Source: Papiliotrema nemorosa (Eukaryota; Basidiomycota; Tremellomycetes; Tremellales; Rhynchogastremaceae). Taken from it: 64,000 bases of DNA. Both the position numbers and the translations under genes were made by a program. Positions 1 to 12,105 of the stretch are shown in pieces; positions within the stretch are counted from its first letter, which is position 1; every line of letters starts with the position of its first letter. The stretch is taken from assembly GCA_032158125.1 (NCBI GenBank), contig JASKOT010000023.1, forward strand, positions 62,001-126,000, read 5' to 3'. The notes beneath the pieces are model-generated. The model was not told where the DNA came from and made no database searches. It saw only the letters and a list, made by a program, of their open reading frames with translations.

Positions 1-458
1 TCCTCTGATCCATCTTCAAACTGCACCCTCACTCCGAAAGCCTCTTCCTCTATACCCCCCTGCCTGACCTTCATCCCATATTTCACCTTGACCCTCCCGC
101 TCTCCTCACAGGCAGCAACCAACACCCTCTGCAACTCACTCCTCATGATTCTCAAAGCGGCATATCCACCCTCTTTATCCTCCCTATCTCCCGCTTGGAC
201 CACACCCAATTTTTCCCCTCCATCAGTGTACACTCCAATCTGACGATAAGAGTATCCGGTATCCCGAAGTCGAGGGTAGACCCCACAGTACTTGTCTAGG
301 ATCTTGAGAGCGTTGGCAGAGAGCGAGATGGATCCCCCCAATAAAGAGGGCGAGGGACGGATCTCGTATATCGTAGAGGAGATGCCTCTTCTCGCCAGAC
401 ACAGCGCAAGACAAGGTCCACCCAGACCCGCTCCAATGATGATGATGTGTTTGGCCAT
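1..458 (-). CDS. FAD-dependent monooxygenase, N-terminal part (cut by window edge)
   Basis: The first 152 or so residues of a flavoprotein hydroxylase of the UbiH/salicylate-hydroxylase type; such enzymes use NAD(P)H and O2 to hydroxylate aromatic or polyketide substrates. The protein begins MAKHIIIIGAGLGGPCLAL, a textbook dinucleotide-binding GxGxxG fold at residues 9-14, followed at the end of beta-2 by an acidic residue in TIYEIR. A second family mark is ALRIMRSEL near residue 108, with the conserved Arg that contacts FAD in group A monooxygenases. The start is the only ATG before the GxGxxG strand and no intron is needed in the visible part. The C-terminal catalytic region with the GD motif lies outside the window, so substrate cannot be guessed. 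Family call is secure; exact enzyme unknown. Confidence 0.85.
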   Translation of the reverse strand, partial: MAKHIIIIGAGLGGPCLALCLARRGISSTIYEIRPSPSLLGGSISLSANALKILDKYCGVYPRLRDTGYSYRQIGVYTDGGEKLGVVQAGDREDKEGGYAALRIMRSELQRVLVAACEESGRVKVKYGMKVRQGGIEEEAFGVRVQFEDGSE

Positions 459-1127
459 GGCGCTCACGTTGTTTCGGGATCGTTGACTCGTGTTGTATAG
501 TGTGTCGATCGAAGCGACGCTGTGGGTGTAGGTGTAGAGCCAGTCCAGCCAAAGGTATCCGGCCTAGGGCAGGGTCAAGCAGTTCTTGGTCAGAAGTCGA
601 CTGATAGAGAGAGAGCTGTGGACAATCGGCTGCTACTTATACCTCGCCCTCATCGAGGTGGATTCCGAAGCCCCTTTGATCAACGCCGAGTGCATACACA
701 GTACACCAAGTTGTAGGAGGCGAGGTTGAAACCGATGCCGGGTCAGAGGGTTTCTCGCCCTTCTCACCCGCGGATAACCATTCTTCGCCAGATGAGCTCC
801 TATATATAGCCTGATACACTCACCGTCGATTGAACTTGTGATGCTTCTCATCGCGCTGACTCCTATCTGATCCGCGGTTGGACGGTGCAGTCGCGCGGGT
901 GAAGCTGATAAGAGATACATGGAAGGATGACGACCCTTTCGATTCTATCTTGAACTCTTCTCACAAAGACTAACCCGAGTCTACATACAAACCTCTCCCC
1001 TTATCCTTCTGAACACCTAAATCTCTATGCAAAACCTAACTTGACAAACCATATAACGTGTATTCTGAATATCTCTCAATGCCGTGACCCTGGGTATATC
1101 TCTACCATGCACTACTCCCGGGCGACC
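459..1127. other. Intergenic, promoter of the FAD monooxygenase and 3' flank of PMC1
   Basis: I see no convincing coding exon. The left part should carry the promoter of the FAD monooxygenase, since that gene reads leftward from 458, and the right part should hold the 3' UTR of the calcium pump. Short open frames here lack homology that I recognise. Confidence 0.6.
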
Positions 1128-4100
1128 CTATAGCCTGGCCGAGCTTTCCTTCGAGGGTGGATCAAGTCCGAATCGATTATACAATGGGTCGTTCGGATCG
1201 GTATCCGGGTGCAATTGCACTTTACCCGCAAATAACTCTGCTGTCGATCTGGATGGATCCTGACTTGCCGGATCGGACAAAGCCATAGGGTTGGTCTGAT
1301 TGACCCAGTGAGCTCCAGCTCCAACCGTACCAGCGATCACAGTGGGCACCATGGTCAACAATGATGGCAGTTGAATATCGGCTTCTCGGAGTCGGGCGGA
1401 TCGAGATTTGGCGACAATGCTCGACGCGCGTAGTCGACCACCCCGGATATTGGCATAAGTAGAGAGGTTGTCCTTGACCTTGGAGAGAGCGGGGTTGTAT
1501 TGGTACTTTTCCTCCACAACCTCGTCATCTTCCTCTGAAACGGTGGGCAATTTGTTGGGGTCGGCATACACGTGAATCTTGATGAGGAAACGCTCGAATG
1601 GTGCCGAGGGTAGGATCCTGACCAAAGCGCCAAGAGGGATCGACAAGAATCCGACCACAATGGAAATTCCCCAGTCTCGAGGTTTGAGCGAGGTGACCTG
1701 GAATGCCGCGCCTCCGACGAAAATGATCAAGATTTGTCCTCCGACCATGATGGCAAAGATGGCCATGAAGTAGTAGTTTCTGAAGAAACCTTCCAGAACG
1801 TTGAACTTTCGGTCCAATCGTCGACAGTTGAGCTGGTTGAAGATTTGACAGAAAACGAAACAGTTGAAGACGAGAGTCTTGAGGTCGGCATCGTTTCCGA
1901 GCGAGTGAGATTCACCGAGGATTCGCAGTCCGAGGAAGTGGAGGATGAGACAAACGGCAATCTGATACAATGCCTGGATGAGGATCATCTTGCACATGTC
2001 GACCGTGATCAGCGGAGCAGTCTTCCTATCGGGTTTTCGGTCGAGCAAAGCAGGCGTAGCGGGATCGGTAGCAAGAGCCAAAGCGGCAAAGGTGTCCATG
2101 ATCAAGTTGACCCAAAGCAATTGCACGGCAGACAAGACGGATTCTTCTTCGGAAGAAGCAACGGCGGAGACGAAAGTAATGACGACGGCGGTGATGTTGA
2201 CGGAAATTTGGAATTGCAAGAACTTCTTCACAGAGTCATTGACACATCGGCCCCACATGATGGCGAGGACAATGTTGGAGAATGAGTCGTCCATGAGGAT
2301 GATATCAGAGGCCTCCTTGGCGACCTCTGTTCCGGCAATACCCATAGCGAAACCGACGTTGGCAAGTTTAAGCGCAGGTCCGTCGTTGGTACCGTCACCA
2401 GTGACACCGACAACCTCACCCATGGACTTGAGAGTCTTGACCAAGAGCCGCTTGTCTTCCGGTGAGGATCGCGCGAGAATCTGCAGTCGAGGTACAATTT
2501 CCAGTCTCTCAGCGTCGGATAGCTGGGAGTCAGCTTACATCACGGTCCACAAGAGGTAGCCCACCTTTCGGAAAACAGGACCTTCCATGATGATACCGCC
2601 AGACGAGAAGATACCACATTGGTTTGCGATAGACCTCGCAGTGAGGACATTGTCACCGGTACACATCTTGACGGCAACACCAGCCTTTTGACACTTCTCA
2701 ACAGCCTCTCGTACACCAGGTCGAAGGGGATCTTCAATACCAGCAACAGCGATAAGAGTCAAGTCCTTGGAGATGAGATCGTATGGCACATCATCGCTGG
2801 CTCGGTCTTCCGCACCTCGTGGTGGCCACTGTTCGAAATCTCGATAAGCGAGAGCGAGCGTTCGGAGGGTTTGGTTGGCGTAAAAGATGATTGTCTTTTG
2901 GATGTTTTCAGTGGAGGCAGGGGTAAACTCGGTCGTCTCGACTTCTCCAGAAGAGTTGCCTCCTTGTTCAGAGACCACGACGTGTCGAGAGCAGTTTTTA
3001 GTAACGATTTCCGAAGCACCCTTGATATACAGTCGATGCTTCTTTTCCGAGATCTTGACGACGACACCCATCGCTTTGAGCTCCGAGCTGAAGGGAATCA
3101 TCTGAACAACCTTGACGGATTCTCGCGTGTGCTTGTAGTCTGCCCAGCCGAGCTCCTTGGCGAATCGCAACAGGGCCGTCTCAGTCTTGCTACCGACAAA
3201 CTGCAGGTTGCCCTCTTCATCCTTGTCCTCGAAAGCGGTCGAGTTGACACAGATTGCCTCGTTGAAGAGTTGTTGCAATTCTGGCGAAGCGACCTCGTTC
3301 ATGGTAGCCATGTCGAACGCAAAGTCGTCTCGCTCCTTCATGCCTTCCACATTGTTGGCGTTGGATCGGGCGGCATTCTCGGAAAGATTGCTGACAAATT
3401 TACCTCGGACACCAAGAGATCCAGCGACGACCGACATGACGTTTTGGGTCAAAGTACCCGTCTTGTCGGTGCAGACGACAGTGGCGTTGGCCATGGTCTC
3501 GCAGGAAGCCAAAACTCGGACCAGCAGATTCTGGTTGGTCATTCGTTTGGTGGCAAAAGCAAGGGCAAGAGTGACGGCGAGAGGGAGACCTTCGGGAACA
3601 GCAACGACAACGAGGGTGACTGAGATGATGAGGATCTGAACAAAGTTTTGAGCCTTGTCATTTGCGGTTCTAAGATCAGCTGAGAAAAGAGGCAGGATGA
3701 TGGGCACTCACTGTCCAGGGTCGTCGAGTTGAGTGAAGAATCGGATCATGAGACAGATGAACAGGATGAGACCTGATCCTCCACCAGCTTTAGCAATAAG
3801 CTCGGCGAGCTTGTTGAGCTTGAGCTGTAACGGGGTGTGCTCGGAATCTCCTCGCATAGCTGGGGTCAGTCTTGCAAAAACACCACTGGATTCACTCACA
3901 CATCAAGATTCGACCGTTGAAAGAGTTTTTTCCTACCGAGATGACGACGTATTCTCCAACACCTTCGAGGACCTTTGCACCGGAAATCATGAAACAATCC
4001 CGCTTGAGTCTTCCTCCGGGCTCGACAGAATCTCGCTCCTCGATACACTCGTCGTAGGTGAACTTTTTGATAGCGTCGGATTCACCCGTCGCACCAGACT

Positions 4101-5496
4101 CGTCGCATCGGACATTGTGACCTCGGAGGAAGACACCATCGACGGGCAAGATTTCTCCAGGTTCAAGAAGGGCGATATCACCCACGACGACGTCCTTGAC
4201 ATTGATGACCATTTCCGTACCGCTTCGCATGACTTTGACCGTTCGATCTTCCCGTTTTTCATTGAGCTTCTTGAATTGACGTTCCTTTTGCCAATCGTTG
4301 ACGGAACCGACGAGAATGACGATGGCAATGGCGACACAGATGGCTACACCTTCTACCCAATCGACCTTGGGCTCGGCACAACCGTTGACACAGTCTTCGT
4401 CGTCATAGGTGTATCTGGTGGGAGCACCGAGATCCTGGTACAAACCCAAAGCGAGGGAGACGATCGCAGCGACAGTAAGAAGGATCTGATATAAGCGAGA
4501 AGCATTAAAAAACGATCTTATACTCACCAAGACTTTATCCTTGAACGCGAGCCACATGAGGTATAGTAGACTCTTGCTAGGTCGGATGGGAAGATCGTTC
4601 TTCCCATAGACCCCTCGTCGTTGTTCCATGCTGGCAGACCACTGCTTGCCAGATCGTCTCTCCACATCGGTCGAGCTTCTAGGCGCACCTCCCTCTGCCG
4701 TCTGGGCTTCGTCGGCACCGACCAACATCCCCTTTTGCTTGTCCACCCCAAGACCTTGCATCAACCCGTTAATACCTCCGATCTTTTCCAGATCAGAAAG
4801 AGATTTCGGGTCCACAAGCATGGCCAATCTGCTTGGTTTCTCCGCAAAAGGTGTAGGGTCGGTGGTATCATTGTCCGGATCGAGATGTGCCATTTCTTCC
4901 TTGGCGGCCTTCTTCTCATCCTTGCCTTCTTCATCTACCACCTCGTCCCTATCCTTCTTCCACGGTAACCAAGATTTACGAGAGACAGATTTCTCGAGAT
5001 CTTTCCCATGGCCGTCGGTTGATTTATGGGCAGCGGTGGCTTCTGTAGGAACGTCCGAGTTCCAAGTAGCGATAGACCAGCCTCTTCCGTGCCTTGTGGG
5101 CATTTCTCCTCCCTCATGCACCACCTGGAGCGTTTCCATCCCATGGTCCGCGGTCGGGTTGTTGTCCCGAAGCGCGAGGGAAGAATGGGGAGCGGTAGGC
5201 GAAGAAGGCGTGGCGAGGTCGTCGGAAAAGTGGACCGAGGAAGAGTTGGTCAGTGTCGGGGAAGGAGGGTACAAACCCGAGTTGTAGGAAGGCGCGGGTG
5301 ATCCACCAGGATGAAGGTGGGCAGGTGAGGGCGAGAGGTGGGAAGCGTCCTGTTCCCGGGTGGCTCGAGGGGGAGTGACGGGCCCGGAACTGACATCGAT
5401 GGGGACCTCGAGTCTCGGTGGGGTGGGTCTAGACGAGGTCGAGGGTGGCGCAGCAGACTCGTCTTGCGTAGTGATGATCACCGGAGGCAACGACAT
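1128..5496 (-). CDS. PMC1: P-type calcium-transporting ATPase, PMC1 family
   Basis: ATP-driven Ca2+ pump (P2B type), expected in the vacuolar or plasma membrane, removing cytosolic Ca2+. Five exons joined by introns at 4486-4527, 3860-3899, 3670-3711 and 2523-2564 (42, 40, 42 and 42 nt) give 1400 residues with a consistent frame. Visible motifs: TGES of the actuator domain near residue 457, the PEGL helix, phosphorylation motif DKTGTLTQ near residue 635, and TGDGTNDGPAL near residue 977, plus four C-terminal membrane helices. About 320 residues, rich in Ser, Pro and charged residues, precede the first membrane segment; this is much longer than in yeast Pmc1 and may be a regulatory tail (inference). 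Start is the ATG at 5494-5496, opening the long exon 1. The last exon ends at TAG 1128-1130. Confidence 0.93.
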
Positions 5497-7077
5497 GTTG
5501 AATCACGCGCCGTGCGGTGGGAACCGGGTTGTGAGATTGCTAGCGCGTATCTATGTCCTTATACTGTGCTGGTCAAAGGCAATGAAGAATGGAGTGAGGG
5601 GAAGGGGGATGTTGGATGATCGTCGAGGGGATAGTGCGAGTGATATGTGAACCGCGTCGCCGACTTTCTTGTTATATATAAGGTGATTCTCAAGGTAACC
5701 GCCGTCGACTTGGCTTTTGTCGTCTTCTCTCAACCTCTCATCAAGGCTGTGCAGTCGTGCGATCGTCTGAGAAGCAGACAGCAGTGGAAGGATGCACAAT
5801 GGAGAGGGGGATGGTCGATGATGCGTGTTGACTATATGCTGATGATAAAATCGCTCAACCCCAGCAACTTCCCATGTCTTGGCAGTCACCACTTGCTCGC
5901 AGAGGGGGGGGGGGAGGGTGGCGACAGGAGACGGGATCTGATCGATTCATAGGTGGCAAATTACCACTTTGGGAAAGTCATTGTGCTCGCGTCTGGGTGC
6001 GAGGCGGTGCAACTACTTGTTCCGACATGTGTCAGATCTTGGGGAGGGGGTAATTATCAGCTATGGGCGGGGGTGAGATTCCTATAAGCAGACAGACAGC
6101 CTTGGTAGGGTGTCTTGGCATGCACGACGGAAGTAGACGGACGGATATGACATACATTGACCATCGACGTCGATGCATATCAGACACGATGACATCGCTG
6201 TAGCACCCGGCTTTGGACGTATCTCGAATGCCGTCTCACTCCGGTTGCGAATTGCCCATGCGACGCAATTGGCCCTCTAGTCATTCTGAGCTAGTCAAAG
6301 ACAGTCACCCATGCGAGCCATTTTGACTCCGTCTCCCAAGATGGATTGTCCGTTCCCGACTTGAGCATCCCAACGCCAAGGCCAAGGACGGAGATGGGAC
6401 CAAAAAGGGTCCTAGGGGTATGGGATCGAAATTGATCCCTTCATCCCATCGGAGAGTTTCGTTTCACTCCTCGGTCACCTCGCCACCGAGAGGTGTTATT
6501 AGGGAGCACAAAGTGCGAGTCCAGGCCGTCACCTAGTATGGCTGCTCCCGGAGCACAATGCGCGATGAATGCTGAATGGCGTGGGCTCGTCAATGAACGA
6601 ACGACTGACGCTGCCCATCGTTGTCCAGAACAAACCAGAGTGGAGTGTCGTATCTCACTTCACTGAGCGAGGACTGAACCAGGGGTGACAGAACATCGCG
6701 GAGAAGGCAATTGAGGATCGGGCGACAATACCCTCATCGTGAGCATGTCGCGTCGATCAGGCGACCTGCCCTACACAAGCCGACATCACGGTCCACCAGT
6801 GATGGGGGAAACCCAAGAGGAGCAGATACCTCTCATCCGCATCACAGGCTATCACCCTTCAGCCCAGACATCCTCTTTTCTCTCGGCAGACTTTATCACG
6901 CTGCGATTTAGTATAGTCAGTATAGATTTAGTCAGAGACGCAGTTGAACCGTCTCCTATCCTAGACCTGTCCATCGATCACCCAACCCCGAAACAGCGTG
7001 AGAATATGGTGGTACATCCAAATCATAAATGTACCGCTACTTCGACCACCCCGAGACCCTCCTAGACAACCAAACAT
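5497..7077. other. Long intergenic region: PMC1 promoter and RPL9 3' flank
   Basis: About 1.6 kb without a recognisable gene. It contains an 11-base G run at 5904-5914 followed by further G tracts to about 5920, and more G-rich tracts near 6040-6075. PMC1 reads left from 5496, so most of this is likely its upstream regulatory region. Open frames at 6711-7065 on the plus strand overlap each other and look like chance. Confidence 0.55.
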
Positions 7078-8061
7078 CTAGATCTCATCTTGGACAACGG
7101 TGGTTCGCTCCGAGATACTACTCATCAGTACACGCCTCATGCCTATAGCTTCTCCCACGCCTGCGCTTGCCGCGCAGACGTGGTGTTGCAACTCACTAGA
7201 TACCATCCAAGAACTTTCGGATATCCTTGTTCTTGACTCTGCACTTGTCGGTGATGGAAGCGGCTGATTGAGAGACCTTTTCGATATCGTTTCCTTGGAG
7301 GATGAGTTCATCTTTGACGTCCGACAATGAGACCTTGGTTCCCTCGAGCATAGGGCAGTCTCGAACAAACTTCTCTCCCAGGAAGTTTCGGATTTGGAGG
7401 GAAGATCCATTGTCACCGACAATGGCGTTGATGGGGAAATGTGCGTAGACCAATCGCATTTTGTAGAGGAATCCCTAGACGTCAATGTCATCCGACCGAG
7501 ACGAGTGAAGATGGGACTCACCTTGGTGACACCAGTGATCATGTTCTCGACGAGGGATTTGATGGTTCGGAGACAGGCGACGTGTTTTCGTCCACCGTGG
7601 AAGACGGTGAAGACGACCTGGGTACCCTGGGCTCGCTTGACCTGGATATGAGTATGCGGACAATAGGGGATTGAAGTGAGGAGAGGGAACGAAGAAGGGT
7701 AAGAGCACGGCAACCTCCTCTCATCCTCTGCCCCACATAGAACCTCTTCGTCCCCAATGCAGCGACATCTTCCCATATGGGTGCTCGAAACCATCCTCCT
7801 TAAATATCCACGGCCGCCTGCACAATTCCCATCCACCCTCCCGATCATCTCCCGCCATACCGCCGTGCTCTTCCCTCTTCGTGCTCCTCCAATGCCAAAG
7901 ATATATCCGTGGACACTCACGAGCTGGATGTCCATCTGAACATGGCTAGTCTTCTTTGTCAAGGTTCCTCGAGGTCCCTCGACAGTGATTGTCCTAGCCT
8001 TGATGTTGACGGTAACTCCCTCAGGGACGTCGAGGGTCTCGATGGAAGTGATGTCTTTCAT
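7078..8061 (-). CDS. RPL9: 60S ribosomal protein uL6 (L9)
   Basis: Component of the large cytosolic ribosomal subunit near the sarcin-ricin loop and P-stalk base. The protein opens [16 protein letters not shown] and contains NGG-type block [31 protein letters not shown] and the C-terminal [12 protein letters not shown], all typical of eukaryotic L9. Four exons: 7921-8061, 7522-7641, 7197-7474 and 7078-7117, giving 192 residues, the normal family length. Intron 1 (7642-7920) is 279 nt, long for this genome; I looked for C/D snoRNA boxes in it and saw none. Intron 3 (7118-7196) sits 14 codons before the end, and its acceptor is a tandem NAGNAG (GAGTAG). If intron 3 is retained, the last exon base pair TA plus the donor G makes an immediate TAG stop. 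Confidence 0.96.
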   Translation of the reverse strand: MKDITSIETLDVPEGVTVNIKARTITVEGPRGTLTKKTSHVQMDIQLVSVHGYIFGIGGARRGKSTAVWREMIGRVDGNCAGGRGYLRRMVSSTHMGRCRCIGDEEVLCGAEDERRLPCSYPSSFPLLTSIPYCPHTHIQVKRAQGTQVVFTVFHGGRKHVACLRTIKSLVENMITGVTKVSPIFTRLGRMTLTSRDSSTKCDWSTHISPSTPLSVTMDLPSKSETSWERSLFETALCSREPRSHCRTSKMNSSSKETISKRSLNQPLPSPTSAESRTRISESSWMVSSELQHHVCAASAGVGEAIGMRRVLMSSISERTTVVQDEI

Positions 8062-8674
8062 TTTTGTCCTATTGTGTAAAAGTCGAATATCAAGGTGAAA
8101 GGTTCAAGGTGGGACGTATAGGCGGATAGAGAATTTGTCGAAAGTGTAAAAGTGCGAAATTGGATACGAATGCGCGAGCGAAAGGGGGTAAATTTGTATC
8201 GTATATCGAGCAGCAGAGAAGACCTGTATCAGCTTTGATGTCGACGTGAGGTATGCCGGGCTACTGACGAGGTTTTGAGGAGTGTTGAAGGATGAACAAG
8301 GTGTCTTTGAGGTTTTGTCCAAGGTGACCCAGCAGCGAACCAGCCCAGGGGGGAGGGACGGCGAACCCACACCACCACATCCAAATGCCACACTCGACAT
8401 TCACTCGGGAATTGGCATATTTCCGCTCGCCACCTACACTTCACCTATCGGACAATAGGGACGGGTGGCGAATCTTATCGCCGACAACGACGACGTAGCA
8501 GCAAATCACCGCAACTCTGTGTGAAGCAAAAGCAATTCTGTAGGATTTGTGCTGTTTTTCTAGCACACTGTATCGTCGCAAATCTCATCATCATGTACAT
8601 TGTTTTTTACGACTGCAAGGATTTTACGCATCGACGTTCTACCTGTTGGGCACTAGGGCAGCTTCACTTGGAGT
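8062..8674. other. Intergenic: RPL9 promoter and permease 3' flank
   Basis: About 610 bp between the RPL9 start and the permease stop, both genes reading left. No coding exon supported. It should contain the strong RPL9 promoter and 5' UTR, but no specific element was recognised. Confidence 0.55.
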
Positions 8675-11043
8675 CTACCAGTTTTTGATCTGGTACACCA
8701 CCTTCTGCTTCCAGTTCAGCGAGTGATAATAATCATCCTTGTCCTCTTCCTCCTCTTCATCGAGATCATGGAACTCCCTCGCACCGCTCGACAAGTCCAT
8801 CTCGCCAATCCTGACATAGCTCGTCTTTCGGACCACTGCGAATTAGCCCATTATTCACCCTCATTCGCATCTACTAACACTTGTAACCAATATAACCGAT
8901 GACGTAGACGGGGATACCAATGTACGAAGTGATGAACAGCTTGTAATCGAATGGCATGAACGCGTCGAACCCTTTGAAGAAGACGAGGATGACCGTGAAG
9001 GTCAATGCAAAGTAGGTCAAGTATGGCTGGAATGGCTGAATACGTGAGCTGGAGCTCTGCATGTCTCGGCAAACATATCTTACCGCTTTGTAGGGCAAGG
9101 TGTCTCGAGAGATGCCTTGTCGCTTCATTCCTCGCATAAAGCCAACATGACTCGCCAAAATGGAGATCCAGGTCAGACCACCTATATATCAACCCGAGCC
9201 TGCAAAGTAGCAGGCGCGGCTCACCAAAGACGGTCACACTCGACACAAAGTAGTTGAAGATGGTCAAGGCGTCGTCCGAGGCCACGAGGTAGGCCAAACC
9301 CATGAAACAACCTGTGAACGCAAAGGCGACCCTGATGTTTAGACGGGCCATACCACAGCTGCCACTCACCATGGAACACCTCGCTTGTTGCAGATCTTGA
9401 AGATTCGAGGAGCACTTCCGTCACACGCCATTCCGTAGAGTGTTCCTGAGGTAAGTAATGACCGTACGTACTGGCTTACGGGTGGCACTGCCTCGTCAGT
9501 GTCATCCTAGCAGATTCTCGGCACGACTTACATATACTGGTCCGAGTTGGCGGCGGAGAGAGTGAAGAGCAGGATGCTAGATCGTCAACACATCTCCCAG
9601 CAGAGCCAATTGTGGACCTACGCCGCGTTGATGACCGAGGGGAGACCTTTGATCCCGGCAGACTGGATAGCCACCTGGGGTGAGCTCGTGCAGAGGGATC
9701 GGTTGTGACACTCACGACGAAAGGACTCGAGGACGCACCACCCTTGGTTCCCGCCTTGGCAGCTTGAGCCAAAAGGGGACTATGATCAATCACCGTTTGT
9801 CCGCGTTGATTGCCCACTTACGAAGTCGAGTCGACGATCATTCCCACGATGAGGACACCGAGGATGTAGAAGAATACGATCCGGTAGAAAGTCTTTCGGA
9901 TGGCAGAAGGGACGGTCTTTCTTGGGTTCTGTGGCGTGAGATACACCCACCTCATTCCACCACCCCAAACCCACCTTGGCTTCACCGACCGTCACTCCGA
10001 TGAGCTCGGTGCCCATGTAGGCGAACAAAGCTAAGACGAGCGCATTTATGAACCCCAGGAACTTGCCTTGCCAGATTAGTAAAATTCATATTTTTGCTGG
10101 TCCTGACGTACCGACATCTCCGGGTCGTTTGTAAGCTCGGAAGGCTTTCCCATCTTGCCAATATCTGAACCCAATTCGCTCTTGTCCCGGTACACCCCCG
10201 AGGTCAATGATGAGACCAAGCAAGATCAGGCCGGTAAGAGTGATGATCTTAATGAAAGAGAGCCAGAATTCAATCTCGCCAAACCATTTGATACCGAGAC
10301 AGTTGACCCCGATCACCTGGATTATCAGACCCGCCCAAAGTTGAGACGACGGTACGTACAAAGGCGATAAAGATGGTCACCCATGCTGCGCCATTGACCG
10401 ATCTGTTCCAGAATCGAAGGACCAGACTACCGGCTACGATCTGGTTGGGCGAGATGATCAGGTACTTTACGTCAGCTTGAGCTATTGGTGTAATGCTTTG
10501 GCGTCCACCTTGCAGAGGTACACGAGAGCAGTCGCGAATCCAAATGCGGGGTCGACACATCGAGTAGCATGACCTGAGAAACCCTTCTTGGAGGGGTACC
10601 TTGTGGACATTTCACCAAGAGCCAACATGACTCCGAAACCTATCATCAGTTGCACGCTCCTCTCAATATGTCAGCACTGACAGACGATACCCATGGCCAA
10701 GTACGAGATGAATAGTGAAGCTGGTCCAGATCGGGCCAAAGAGCTACCTGAACCAATGACCAGACCGGTACCTACGCGTCAGACCCATACCCCATGGCCG
10801 AGATGGATGAGTAGAGGGGGACACACCGATAGCTCCACCGATGGCTATCATCGAGATTTGACGAGGTTTCAACGCTCTGTGCGTCTCTTCTTCTCGAGGG
10901 ATGATGGGTTCACCCTCTGCACCCTCGACGGTGGTCCTGTCCGTGGCGTACACATCCCCCTTTTTCTCGTTGGACGGGGAAGGAGCGATGGAGTTTTGTT
11001 GCGAGTCTATATCGCCATAACCTCCTTCTTGGAATCGTGACAT
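8675..11043 (-). CDS. Amino-acid permease, yeast YAT family
   Basis: Plasma-membrane proton-coupled amino-acid transporter of the APC superfamily (Gap1-like). The N-terminus from ATG 11041-11043 is about 65 hydrophilic residues, then LKPRQISMIAIGGAIG joined over an intron to GTGLVIGSG, the hallmark TM1 segment. Later exons give GEMSTRYPSKKGF, SPNQIVAGSLVL, FAYMGTELIGVTVGEAKNP, an SAANSDQYIASRTLYG block and the last helices near 8880-9040. Many introns of roughly 40-90 nt are needed. The final intron is 8836-8878 with donor GTTAGT; it leads into an acidic cytosolic tail rich in Asp and Glu and ending in KVVYQIKNW, with stop TAG at 8675-8677. About 550 residues in all. Substrate range cannot be read from sequence. 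Confidence 0.92.
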
Positions 11044-12105
11044 TGTGAAGGTGTCCCAAATGGAGTATCGGTGGGCAAAGCAAGTATCCTCTGGGTTCTC
11101 CAAGTTGCGAAAAGGCGAGGAAGTCGGAGGGGCGGGGGTATGGGATGTGATGACAGGTTATATACTCGTGTGCCCGTTGGTCACTTGATAGCTTATCTCT
11201 CTCTCTCATCCGCTCTACATGCATGTCTCCACTAGGCTACTGCACCCACCATGCACATACTCACCCCATGCACACGCTGTAACCAAGCTCCGGCCTGAAT
11301 TTATTTCGCATTCTTCTCGTTGTTCTTGGCATTATGACACACCCCCCCTGTCCCCCTCTGGGATCGCCCACGAGCGCCACTTCTTAAAGTAGACTAGACT
11401 GTGTGGAGTGACAATCGGTGGGCACGGGATCAACCCCCCCCGCTTCGAAAAAGCCTTATCTCGTGATGATGTGCAAATCTTTTCTCCCTTCCTTCCATGG
11501 CCTTGGCATCTCAGGCCACACATGGGTTCGGCTCGAGGCGATCGAATATGACAAGTGGCAGTTCAAATCCCTTTCTTACATTGCAAAGGCTGTTCTCGCC
11601 CACACAGTCTAGCTACCATCTGCACCCATATTCAGATAACCACACGTCGTTGAAACATAGACTCTCCTGCTATTCGCTGATCTTCAGTTTCAGATCCAAG
11701 CGACCCATTCAAGCTCGTTTCTGACAGATCTGACCGGGTCATTTTCATGGGGCACCATTCGAAAAAGTCGGCGTGTCATTCGAAAATGTCGAACACGGGA
11801 CAAGAATCGACCTGTACGGTGGTCGTTTATTCATCTCGTTTGGAAAAAAAGACAGATCCCTGCCAAGGACGGCTGGGTAGAAAGATGCTGCGATGCTGCA
11901 ATCGGACTATGAAGGGGTTCCGTGTCGAGTATTCATCGGTTGTAAGAGGGGATCGGAGGAACAAAATGCCCGGTCCACTCCGACCCCAGGTGAGCGCTTG
12001 TGAGGCTACCTCGATAGTCTCTGCACGGAAGCGGCGGTTTGGACTGTAATCCGACTGAAACGAGTATGCATCGGAAACGATTCATTGGAGTCTTGTTGAT
12101 TCGTC
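11044..12105. other. Intergenic: amino-acid permease promoter
   Basis: About 1.06 kb between the permease start and the aldo-keto reductase stop, both on the minus strand. Likely holds the nutrient-regulated permease promoter. No coding exon was supported. Confidence 0.55.

Noticed and set aside
1734..2285. 183-codon plus-strand frame inside PMC1
   Set aside because: It is the antisense of the PMC1 coding sequence, whose codon structure explains the open frame.
2619..3623. 334-codon plus-strand frame inside PMC1
   Set aside because: Antisense of an exon with strong motifs (DKTGTLT and others). Open antisense frames are common in GC-rich codon-biased genes.
7642..7920. Possible intronic snoRNA in RPL9 intron 1
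   Set aside because: Ribosomal-protein introns often carry snoRNAs, and this one is long. I found no adequate C box (RUGAUGA) with a D box (CUGA) in a plausible arrangement.
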